A stretch of 64,000 nt of DNA from Staphylococcus sp. NAM3COL9 (lineage in GTDB: Bacteria > Bacillota > Bacilli > Staphylococcales > Staphylococcaceae): positions 324,141 to 388,140 of the forward strand of contig NZ_LGPC01000016.1 in assembly GCF_001431205.1 (NCBI RefSeq), given 5' to 3'. Below are positions 57,235-64,000 of this stretch, piece by piece; the stretch's first letter is position 1; every line of letters begins with the position of its first letter. The position numbers and the translations under genes were made by a program. Below the pieces are notes generated by a model, which saw nothing but the letters and a program-made list of their open reading frames with translations, made no database searches and was not told where the DNA came from.

Positions 57235-57272
57235 AACCTAGATTTTACACTTCAACGCGTTACAGAGTATTT

Positions 57273-58289
57273 TTAACGGGATTCTATATCCTCTTGCGTT
57301 ACAATTGGATAATTTTTGAAAATTTTAGAACATACATAGCCCACAATTAGACCAATAACAGCTATAATTGCGCCATAAATGAAAATTTTCAATGGATCAT
57401 TAAATCCAAACATTACTAAGAAACCAGCGAGTGGGGTTGCAGTACCAGTTGCATCGTTTATCATTCCAGAAGAAGCGATAACCGCACCTGCCAATGCACC
57501 ACCTATAAAATTCGCTGTATATATTGGAATAGGATTCGCCGATACAATATCTGCTTGAGATAGTGGTTCAATACAAACAGCAATTCTTGATTTACGATTG
57601 CCCAATTTCAATTTATTAAACATTGTGCCATTAATAAATGAAGATGAGAAAGAAACCATAGCAGCAATTGCCATTGGCATACCAGTTAGACCAAGTAATG
57701 CCGTTAAAGCCATTGAGCTTAAGGGGGCTGTTCCTACTACTGTAATAACGCCACCAAGAATAATACCCATAATAATTGGGTTGATTTCTGTAGAACTTTG
57801 AATGATGTCACCTATTTTTAACAATGAATTGTTTACTAATGGGGTGACACCAGTCGCAACTAATCTTGCTAAAGGTGCAATAACTAAAATACCTACAATC
57901 AAATCTATGCCATCTGGTACTTTTCTTTCCGCATATTTCATTAAATACCCAACAACATACCCAGCTACAAAACCAGGTATTAAATCTAGTCCTCCACATG
58001 AGGCAGCTATAACTAAAGCATATACAGGTGAAACGCCGATAGCTAACGCTACAAGTCCAGCTGCAGCTACACCACCAAGCCCTCCAGCAGCATCGCCAAG
58101 TTCACCTAAAAATTTAATACCTAATAGATCGCCACCTACGTATTTATGAAATGCCTCAACTAAGAATGTTGCAATTGCAGCATTTGCTAAAGCACCCATT
58201 GCACGCATACCCATAGGTGCTCGATATGTAAACAGTGTAAATAATGCTAGCACTACAACTAAAAACAAAGTTCCAATTAATATATCCAT
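57273..58289 (-). CDS. PfoR-like PTS EIIC family membrane protein
   Basis: A 338-residue, very Gly/Ala-rich membrane protein with about ten helices of the PTS_EIIC_2/PfoR type. GDAAGGLGGVAAAGLVALAIGVSPVY and CGGLDLIPGFVAGYVVGYL resemble EIIC core segments; GGVITVVGTAPLSSMALTALLG follows. No IIA or IIB partner gene is nearby, so PTS transport is unlikely to be self-contained. The ribosome site is AGG-rich. It is followed by an unusual gap of about 400 bases. Confidence 0.75.
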   Translation of the reverse strand: MDILIGTLFLVVVLALFTLFTYRAPMGMRAMGALANAAIATFLVEAFHKYVGGDLLGIKFLGELGDAAGGLGGVAAAGLVALAIGVSPVYALVIAASCGGLDLIPGFVAGYVVGYLMKYAERKVPDGIDLIVGILVIAPLARLVATGVTPLVNNSLLKIGDIIQSSTEINPIIMGIILGGVITVVGTAPLSSMALTALLGLTGMPMAIAAMVSFSSSFINGTMFNKLKLGNRKSRIAVCIEPLSQADIVSANPIPIYTANFIGGALAGAVIASSGMINDATGTATPLAGFLVMFGFNDPLKIFIYGAIIAVIGLIVGYVCSKIFKNYPIVTQEDIESR

Positions 58290-58686
58290 TTTTGAAATGC
58301 CTCTTTCCTTTTCTTGAAGTAGTTATGTTTTTGTGTGGAAATAATTGTTTCAACTCAAACTATAAGTAGAGGTATCGATCCCTTTCTAAAAATCAGATTC
58401 ATCTATCCTATATATTAATCTACAATTATATTACTTACCTTTTCACTCACATTTTTATATTTTAACACATTCCACTATTATATTCCGAACAATTTTATTA
58501 TTTTAAATTTAAGCTCCGCGGAATATTTTTCTACATTATTTTAATTTTATTTTTAATATTACACGATTTAATGATAATAACTATTGTAGATTATTTTTAT
58601 ATTTCATAATTATTTACAATATATAGAATTAAAAAAAACAACGATAACATTCATTAGTTAATGAATATTATCGTCGCTTTTATCTA
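58290..58686. other. non-coding region upstream of PfoR-like gene
   Basis: About 400 AT-rich bases with the promoter region of the PfoR-like gene and the maa terminator at 58637-58675. Nothing else is recognised. Confidence 0.35.
58637..58675 (-). terminator. maa terminator
   Basis: CGATAACATTCATTA pairs with TTAATGAATATTATCG (one mismatch), and on the minus strand a run of eight T follows. Confidence 0.8.
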
Positions 58687-59247
58687 TTAATTATTTATTT
58701 TACTGATAGGTTGAGCTGGCATCCCGACTGCTACTACATTTTCCGAAATATCCTTCGCCACAAGGCTACCTGCCCCAATGACTGCTCCATCACCAATCGT
58801 AACACCAGGTAAGACTACAACGTTCGCACCTAACCACACATTATTTCCGATAGTAATTGGCAATGCTTGCTCTAACCCTGCATTCCTTTGTTGATATTGA
58901 AGAGGATGAACAGCCGTGTAAAGGCCACATTTCGGACCTATAAAAACATGATTTCCAATGAAAATCTTTCCGCCATCCATAAAGTAACAATCATGATTTA
59001 CAAATACGTTATTTCCTAAAAAAACATTGTAGCCATAATCTACTTGGAATGGGCTTAATATTTCTAAATTATCCGACTTATCATTGAGTAAGTCAGCTAT
59101 AATTGCATTGCGTTTTTCTGAATCACTCGGCTTTGTGTGGTTTAATTCAAAGCAAAGATCTTTCGCTTTACTTCTTTCAATATTCAACGATTCATCAAAG
59201 TTAGCATCATACCATTCACCTGCTAACATCTTTTCTTTTTCACTCAT
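58687..59247 (-). CDS. maa: maltose/galactoside O-acetyltransferase family
   Basis: A 186-residue left-handed beta-helix (hexapeptide-repeat) acetyltransferase. The N-terminal [11 protein letters not shown]aa domain, a catalytic His in TAVHPL and repeat units such as [25 protein letters not shown] and [13 protein letters not shown] match Maa/LacA/NodL. It acetylates a sugar hydroxyl in the cytoplasm, in detoxification. Single-gene unit. Confidence 0.85.
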   Translation of the reverse strand: MSEKEKMLAGEWYDANFDESLNIERSKAKDLCFELNHTKPSDSEKRNAIIADLLNDKSDNLEILSPFQVDYGYNVFLGNNVFVNHDCYFMDGGKIFIGNHVFIGPKCGLYTAVHPLQYQQRNAGLEQALPITIGNNVWLGANVVVLPGVTIGDGAVIGAGSLVAKDISENVVAVGMPAQPISKINN

Positions 59248-59311
59248 ACATATTCGCCTCCATCATTAAATTTCATCAAATATACCTATGTATTCTAGCA
59301 CCTTCTACAAT

Positions 59312-60508
59312 TTATCCTAAGTGAAAAAGTAATTGATACATCATTGTTCCAGCATAATTTCCTATTACATAACCTAATGTACCAATAATAAGAATAGGAC
59401 CTACTAAACCAGACCATCCTTTTCCAATAGCTAACGCTGCTGCAGTTGTAGGACCTCCCGCAGTTGCATTACTTGCTAACAATATTTCTTCAATTTTAAA
59501 GTTAAATACCCTGCCAAAAATAAGACTTAAACCTAAATTGAAAATCAAAATAATAATGACAAAAACAAATAATAATGGTGCAGTTGTAATAATTGTAGCA
59601 AATGAAGCTGGTGTGCCAATGACTACAAAGAATATATAAATAAGGAAAGTACCGATTTCTGAAGCACCTGCTAAATTCTCAAAGAAATCTCCCCATATAG
59701 CAACAACTATTAATGTCAATGTTGTTAATAATAAATATGAATCACCAAAGAAAGATACAATAATTGTTAATATGAGATTACTTTTCGGTACCCATAGTTG
59801 TATGATTTCTGCTATTTTGAAACTAACTGCTACAAGTGCAATGGCACTCGCCATTGAAAATGCGATATCTAATAATTGAATTTTTTTCGGTTGCCAATAT
59901 GACTGTTGCGTTTCAGGTGTCGTTTCATTTTTATAATTTGTAGTAAAAAGTTTTTTTATCCAAGGCATTGATGGAATGGCTATAAGTAATATAAAATACA
60001 GTGCCATGACACTGTTATCAGCAACTACTGTCGAAGAAACCATGTCTCCAGGTGTTTGGAATTTAGAACTCAAAGCTGCAAAATTCACCCCACCGCCAAT
60101 GTAACTTCCGGTCATCATGGCGCCTATTTTAGAAAGATAAGGTATCCATTGATTTAAAGTAAGAAATGCGACCACTGTACCCATCATCGTCCCTATCGAA
60201 GCAATCAAAAAAATGAATAATAAACGTCTACTTTCTTTCCATATCTTTAATATGTTTGAACTGAACAATAATAATGGAATAGAAAGTGGCACGATAAAAT
60301 CCCATACCGTATCATACACTGGTGAACTCGTTGGTATAACTTTAAAGTTTGATAAAAGCATTGCCCCCACTAGTGCTATAATAGCTCCTGATATTGTACT
60401 TGCCCACTTGTATCGCTGTTCTAAGAATAAACTTACTGTTGCCCAAACTATAATAATAGCCCATAACATCCACGTGTCATCTTTAGCTATAAGTGCACCT
60501 AACACCAT
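59312..60508 (-). CDS. DUF819 family membrane protein
   Basis: A 398-residue membrane protein with about 11-12 helices of the DUF819 (YjcL) family, an uncharacterised putative transporter. Conserved blocks are GSYIGGGVNFAALS, VVADNSVMALYF and the C-terminal LASNATAGGPTTAAALAIGKGW, which resemble the symmetric repeats of secondary carriers. The GGGGGAA ribosome site is strong. It is divergent from the DASS gene by about 160 bases. Confidence 0.82.
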   Translation of the reverse strand: MVLGALIAKDDTWMLWAIIIVWATVSLFLEQRYKWASTISGAIIALVGAMLLSNFKVIPTSSPVYDTVWDFIVPLSIPLLLFSSNILKIWKESRRLLFIFLIASIGTMMGTVVAFLTLNQWIPYLSKIGAMMTGSYIGGGVNFAALSSKFQTPGDMVSSTVVADNSVMALYFILLIAIPSMPWIKKLFTTNYKNETTPETQQSYWQPKKIQLLDIAFSMASAIALVAVSFKIAEIIQLWVPKSNLILTIIVSFFGDSYLLLTTLTLIVVAIWGDFFENLAGASEIGTFLIYIFFVVIGTPASFATIITTAPLLFVFVIIILIFNLGLSLIFGRVFNFKIEEILLASNATAGGPTTAAALAIGKGWSGLVGPILIIGTLGYVIGNYAGTMMYQLLFHLG

Positions 60509-60669
60509 GAATATTCCCCCTTGAAATAAATTTTCATTCTAAGATATTAAATACATTTTACCAGTATTTTTCATTAATTTTTATAATTTTCTGAAAAAAT
60601 ACATTGTTTTGCTCTTTTTAAATTGATATTCTTGCACTTATAGACAATCACAAGGGGGGATTTTTGCAT

Positions 60670-62091
60670 ATGAAAGAAAAAATCGGTTTAATCTTAGGGC
60701 CATCACTCTTCATCATTTTTTATTTTATACCTAGTATTACAGGTTTAGATAATGAACCACGCGCTGTTCTTGCAGTCACACTTTTTGTGGCTACATGGTG
60801 GATTACAGAAGCAATTCCTATACCTGCTACGTCACTCATTCCACTGATATTACTACCTTTGAGTGGTGGTACAAATGAACAAGTAGCTGCGAGTGCTTAT
60901 GCTGATCCAATCGTATTTATGTATATGGGCGGATTTATTATCGCACTGGCAATTGAAAAATGGAATTTACATAAACGAATTGCTATGACTATCATTTCTT
61001 TGATGGGTTCAAATAGTAATCGTATTATTTTAGGTACGATGATTGCAACTGCATTTATTTCAATGTGGATTTCAAATGCAGCGACTGCACTCATGATGTT
61101 GCCAATTGCTTTAGCATTAATAAAAGAAATTAAAGATGCACAATTCCTCAAACCAGAATCAGCCCACAAATTCGGGAAAGCATTATTATTAACTGTCGCT
61201 TATTCTGCATCTATCGGGGGCTTAGCAACGCTTATCGGTTCAGTACCAAATGCAGTCTTCGCAGCCATCGCTTCCTCTAGTTTAGATAGAGAAGTGTCCT
61301 TTGCACAATGGATGTTATTTGCCTTACCGTTAACAGTTATTTTGTTAATTATTTTATACTTGTTAATGACAAAATGGTTATTTAAAATTGAAGACTCAGA
61401 CAAAATATCTTCAGATTTTGCAAAGAAAGCTTTACATGATTTAGGTCCAATGAGTCTAGAGGAAAAGTTAACAGGTCTTGTCTTCCTTTTCGTTAGTATA
61501 CTGTGGATTGGAGGCAGTCTCTTACCTTCTTCCTTAAATTTATCAGACACAGTTATAGCAATGTTAGGTGCTGTGTTACTATTTCTTATTCCTTCAAAAT
61601 CTTCTAAGGGAGCATTACTCGTATGGAATGATATGAGCAGACTACCATGGGGGATATTGTTATTGTTCGGTGGTGGCTTATCCTTAGCTGCTGCATTCGA
61701 AGATTCAGGACTAACAAAATGGTTTGGTGGTATGTTAGGTTTCGTCGAACCTCTACCATTGATTCTTGTCGTTATCGTATTATCGACGGCTATTTTATTC
61801 TTAACAGAAGTGATGTCTAATACAGCTGTTTCCAATATGTTAATGCCAATTAGTATTGGTTTAGCAGCGGCAATTAGCCAAGACCCATTTATTATTATGG
61901 GAATTGTCGCAGTATCCTCAACTTGTGCATTTATGTTGCCAATTTCAACACCACCAAATGCTGCTGTATTTAGTTCTGATGAATTAGAAATGCAAGATAT
62001 GGTTAAAGCTGGATTTATTTTAAACATGTTTGCAATTGTGATCATCTCGCTATTCGTATATTTCTGGTTACCTATTGTATTTGGTTTATAA
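60670..62091 (+). CDS. DASS (SLC13) sodium:dicarboxylate symporter family
   Basis: A 473-residue DASS protein with about 11-12 helices. It shows two SN-T sodium-binding motifs, ISNAATALMMLPIALAL (about 136-152) and SNTAVSNMLMPISIGLAAA (about 383-401), and the re-entrant-loop motif STPPNAAVF. Members carry dicarboxylates, citrate or sulfate with sodium, like SdcS of S. aureus, though SdcS is longer. Start ATG 60670 follows GGGGGG by nine bases; a TTG at 60664 is less likely. Confidence 0.85.
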   Translation: MKEKIGLILGPSLFIIFYFIPSITGLDNEPRAVLAVTLFVATWWITEAIPIPATSLIPLILLPLSGGTNEQVAASAYADPIVFMYMGGFIIALAIEKWNLHKRIAMTIISLMGSNSNRIILGTMIATAFISMWISNAATALMMLPIALALIKEIKDAQFLKPESAHKFGKALLLTVAYSASIGGLATLIGSVPNAVFAAIASSSLDREVSFAQWMLFALPLTVILLIILYLLMTKWLFKIEDSDKISSDFAKKALHDLGPMSLEEKLTGLVFLFVSILWIGGSLLPSSLNLSDTVIAMLGAVLLFLIPSKSSKGALLVWNDMSRLPWGILLLFGGGLSLAAAFEDSGLTKWFGGMLGFVEPLPLILVVIVLSTAILFLTEVMSNTAVSNMLMPISIGLAAAISQDPFIIMGIVAVSSTCAFMLPISTPPNAAVFSSDELEMQDMVKAGFILNMFAIVIISLFVYFWLPIVFGL

Positions 62092-62137
62092 AAAGAAATC
62101 ACTTAATACTTTGTAACGTCGTGATACATCTAAGGTA

Positions 62138-62146
62138 TGATATAAT
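62138..62146 (+). promoter_or_regulatory. extended -10 promoter of small secreted peptide
   Basis: TGATATAAT is an extended -10 box, 80 bases before the ATG at 62226, in a gene-free stretch. Confidence 0.55.
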
Positions 62147-62225
62147 TTCGATACTAGGGACGCATGTCACAAAGTACAAAACGGTATAGAATAAGAGTAT
62201 AAACTTATAGAAGGAGCCATTTGTT

Positions 62226-62432
62226 ATGAAGACAATCATTAAAGGGGCCATCGCAGTATTACTGATATTAGGCGTAGTTAAAACATTCCAGGACCATGAC
62301 GTACAAGCAGAAACAGTGAATTATTATAACCAAGCTAAAAATGGTGAATTGCTTCAAAGTATAGAAAGTGTGAATTTCGATTCATTAAAGCACCTACACT
62401 TCGATGACCTTATCCCTTCTGATTTCTTTTAA
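62226..62432 (+). CDS. small secreted peptide of unknown function
   Basis: A 68-residue protein. A signal peptide (basic MKTIIK, hydrophobic core 7-18) ends in VQA|ET, a normal signal peptidase I site near residue 28. The mature part of about 40 residues is acidic and rich in Asn, Ser, Phe and Leu with no cysteine. A strong AGAAGGAG ribosome site and an extended -10 promoter argue that it is expressed. I recognise no family. Neighbours (a DASS transporter and an SDR) give no hint. It could be a secreted peptide, adaptor or toxin-like product. Confidence 0.7.
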   Translation: MKTIIKGAIAVLLILGVVKTFQDHDVQAETVNYYNQAKNGELLQSIESVNFDSLKHLHFDDLIPSDFF

Positions 62433-62584
62433 AGTTTATCAACTTTTTTCTTGGTAATTACAGAATAAACGTTACCATATATGTTGTGTGACAATCTCAC
62501 CCATTTCCGTATCGCTATTGTAATTGTTTTACCGTATTGACATAAATTTCAACAAATCGATTTTTTAAAATAACGTTCAGACAA

Positions 62585-62624
62585 AAACAGCGAGACTCCT
62601 TTTCAATAGGAGTCTCGCTGTTTT
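62585..62624. terminator. bidirectional terminator
   Basis: AAACAGCGAGACTCC/GGAGTCTCGCTGTTT form a perfect stem with an A-run before and a T-run after, between the secreted peptide and the SDR gene. Confidence 0.9.
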
Positions 62625-62649
62625 ACTTTCTTAATACTCATCTATAAAT

Positions 62650-63519
62650 TTATGTCGTCATATAATCTCCGCCATTGACGTGGATAACTTGGCCAGTAAT
62701 ATACGAACTATCTGCGTACGTTGATAAAAATACATAAGATGGTGCCAGTTCAGCTGGTTGTCCCCTACGTCCCATTGGTGTATCAGAACCTTGATTTTCA
62801 ACTTTATCTTCTGTGAATGTTGCTGGAATTAATGGTGTATAAATCGGTCCAGGAGCCACTGCATTGACACGAATGCCTTTTTCAATCAACGTAGTAGCCA
62901 ATGAGCGTGTGAATGCAACAATAGCGCCTTTTGTTGCTGAGTAATCTATGAGATGCCCGGAACCTCTATAAGCTGTCACACTTGTGGTATTAACAATCGC
63001 GTCACCATCACTTAAATGTGGTACTGCAGCTTGAGATAAAAACATCATTCCAAAAATATTCGTTTCGAATGTTTCTTTTACTTGTTCTGGTGTGATATCT
63101 TCAAAATTGTCTTTTGGAAATTGAACGCCACCATTATTAACTAATATATTTAATCCACCAAAATCATTTACGACTTTTTCAATTAAGTCTTGTGATGATG
63201 CAACATCTTTCAAATCATGTGCATAAGCTTTTGCTTTTACACCTAAAGCTTCCAAACGATTTACTACCGCTTCAGCATCTTCATGTTCATCATAATATCC
63301 AATCGCAACGTCTGCGCCCTCTTTAGCATATAGTGTTGCCACTGAACGTCCAATACCTGAATCTCCTCCGGTAATCAAAGTGACTTTTCCTTTCAATTTA
63401 CCACCACTCTTGTAATTTTTCATTTCTGAAAGTGGCTGTGGGCTCATATCTTTTTCAATTCCTGGCTGTCTATCTTGCGTATAGCCTCTAATTTGTTTAT
63501 GAAATTCAGTTAAGTTCAT
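62650..63519 (-). CDS. short-chain dehydrogenase/reductase, YghA/YhdF-like
   Basis: A 289-residue SDR with the NAD(P) motif GGDSGIGRSVA (about 50-60), NNGG at the NNAG position, the catalytic Ser, Tyr and Lys in TSVTAYRGS..DYSATKGA and the PG motif of the reductases. A long N-terminal extension (QDRQPGIEKDMSPQP) is typical of the YhdF/YghA branch of general stress and glucose-dehydrogenase-like enzymes. Start ATG 63519 has TGGAGGT upstream; an earlier in-frame ATG at 63582 has no such site. Substrate unknown. Confidence 0.85.
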   Translation of the reverse strand: MNLTEFHKQIRGYTQDRQPGIEKDMSPQPLSEMKNYKSGGKLKGKVTLITGGDSGIGRSVATLYAKEGADVAIGYYDEHEDAEAVVNRLEALGVKAKAYAHDLKDVASSQDLIEKVVNDFGGLNILVNNGGVQFPKDNFEDITPEQVKETFETNIFGMMFLSQAAVPHLSDGDAIVNTTSVTAYRGSGHLIDYSATKGAIVAFTRSLATTLIEKGIRVNAVAPGPIYTPLIPATFTEDKVENQGSDTPMGRRGQPAELAPSYVFLSTYADSSYITGQVIHVNGGDYMTT

Positions 63520-63698
63520 TTGTATACCTCCATTTTTACTCTTGTTACTTGCTAGATACCACTTCAGAGCATATACAAACATTTTGGTTTTTTAATTAAT
63601 TTTAGGCAATATAAAATAAATACATTAACAACACACTATAACTGTACCACTATAGTGCGTTGACTGAACTTCAACATTATTAATTTCACTATTTGAAT

Positions 63699-64000
63699 TT
63701 AGATAGAATGTTTAATGATTCTACTTGAATGGATAAATGACATAACTGCAAATATGCAATAAACAATTGAATATGCACCCATAACAATATAGACAGGTAA
63801 CATGTTCGTAGTACTGAGAATCAACATAAATGCCTTAGCTGCAAAATATGCATGTAATAATGACACAACAAGTGGCAGTCCAAAATTAAACATTACTTTA
63901 AGTCCTAACCCTTTGAGCATATCACTATGTGTGTATCCAATTTTACGCAATATACGGAAACTTGGTATCTCATCTTCTGTTTCATCCATCTGTTTAATAT
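63699..64000 (-). CDS. C-terminal end of an FtsX-like ABC permease (BceB/VraG-like)
   Basis: Partial gene: the frame stays open through the end of the window (the codons before MDETEDE read on without a stop). The visible 100 residues have two to three membrane segments after QMDETEDEIPSFRILRKIGYTHSDML, a stretch that matches the last domain of BceB, VraG or VraE, which with an ATPase detect or export bacitracin and other antimicrobial peptides. The ATPase gene, if present, lies outside the window. Confidence 0.75.
   Translation of the reverse strand, partial: IKQMDETEDEIPSFRILRKIGYTHSDMLKGLGLKVMFNFGLPLVVSLLHAYFAAKAFMLILSTTNMLPVYIVMGAYSIVYCIFAVMSFIHSSRIIKHSI

Noticed and set aside
61200..62102. 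Long minus-strand frame (300 codons) opposite the DASS gene
   Set aside because: It mirrors the codon pattern of the DASS gene on the other strand, has no ribosome site and no recognisable domain.

Overview
The window is a typical low-GC staphylococcal chromosome segment. The gene content (sortase A, TarI/J/L/S wall teichoic acid enzymes, CapB/C/A/E/D poly-gamma-glutamate genes, CidR/A/B/C, the mevalonate genes MvaA/MvaC/MvaS, Drp35, NorB, a FarE/FarR-like pair, RocA) and the close protein matches to S. aureus and S. epidermidis families place it in Staphylococcus. The poly-gamma-glutamate operon and the dispersed intergenic repeats suggest a coagulase-negative species, perhaps of the S. saprophyticus/xylosus group; the species is an inference. 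No rRNA, tRNA, CRISPR, transposase, integrase or prophage gene was seen.

Layout. 1-2.5 kb: a folded RNA-like element, sortase A with a disturbed poly-G tract near its start, a GNAT enzyme and a HAD enzyme. 2.7-5.9 kb: a small membrane protein, about 0.8 kb of non-coding DNA with three strong hairpins, and a large AraC regulator. 6-11.4 kb: tarI-tarJ-tarL-tarS, which make CDP-ribitol, polymerise ribitol phosphate and add beta-GlcNAc. 11.8-16.3 kb: capB-capC-capA-capE-capD for poly-gamma-glutamate, including a 52-residue capE. 16.7-22.4 kb: peptidase, GNAT, thioredoxin-like, D-cysteine desulfhydrase and VOC genes. 22.5-30.7 kb: ptsG with an antitermination-type leader, a YfcC transporter, and cidR-cidA-cidB-cidC. 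31-38 kb: an NhaC antiporter, Drp35 and the divergent mevalonate genes. 38.2-39.9 kb: a BCCT osmolyte transporter broken by one amber codon. 40-46.6 kb: Ogt, two NorB-type pumps, an esterase, a GIY-YIG protein and an M20 amidohydrolase. 47-54 kb: a second large AraC regulator, the FarE/FarR-like pair and rocA. 54.3-64 kb: acyltransferase, DUF4064, hydro-lyase, PfoR-like, acetyltransferase, DUF819 and DASS genes, a small secreted peptide, an SDR and the end of a BceB/VraG-like permease.

How it fits together. Much of the window serves the cell surface (sortase, teichoic acid, polyglutamate, acyltransferase) and the carbon overflow switch (PtsG, CidC, RocA, with catabolite-responsive sites before cidA and rocA). 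Most genes end in clear intrinsic terminators, so transcription units are short. The most useful leads are the sortase frameshift, two structured-RNA candidates (1-145 and 3127-3325), the amber-mutated BCCT gene, the perfect inverted repeat before the YfcC gene, the FarR-type operator array and the uncharacterised secreted peptide near 62.2 kb.
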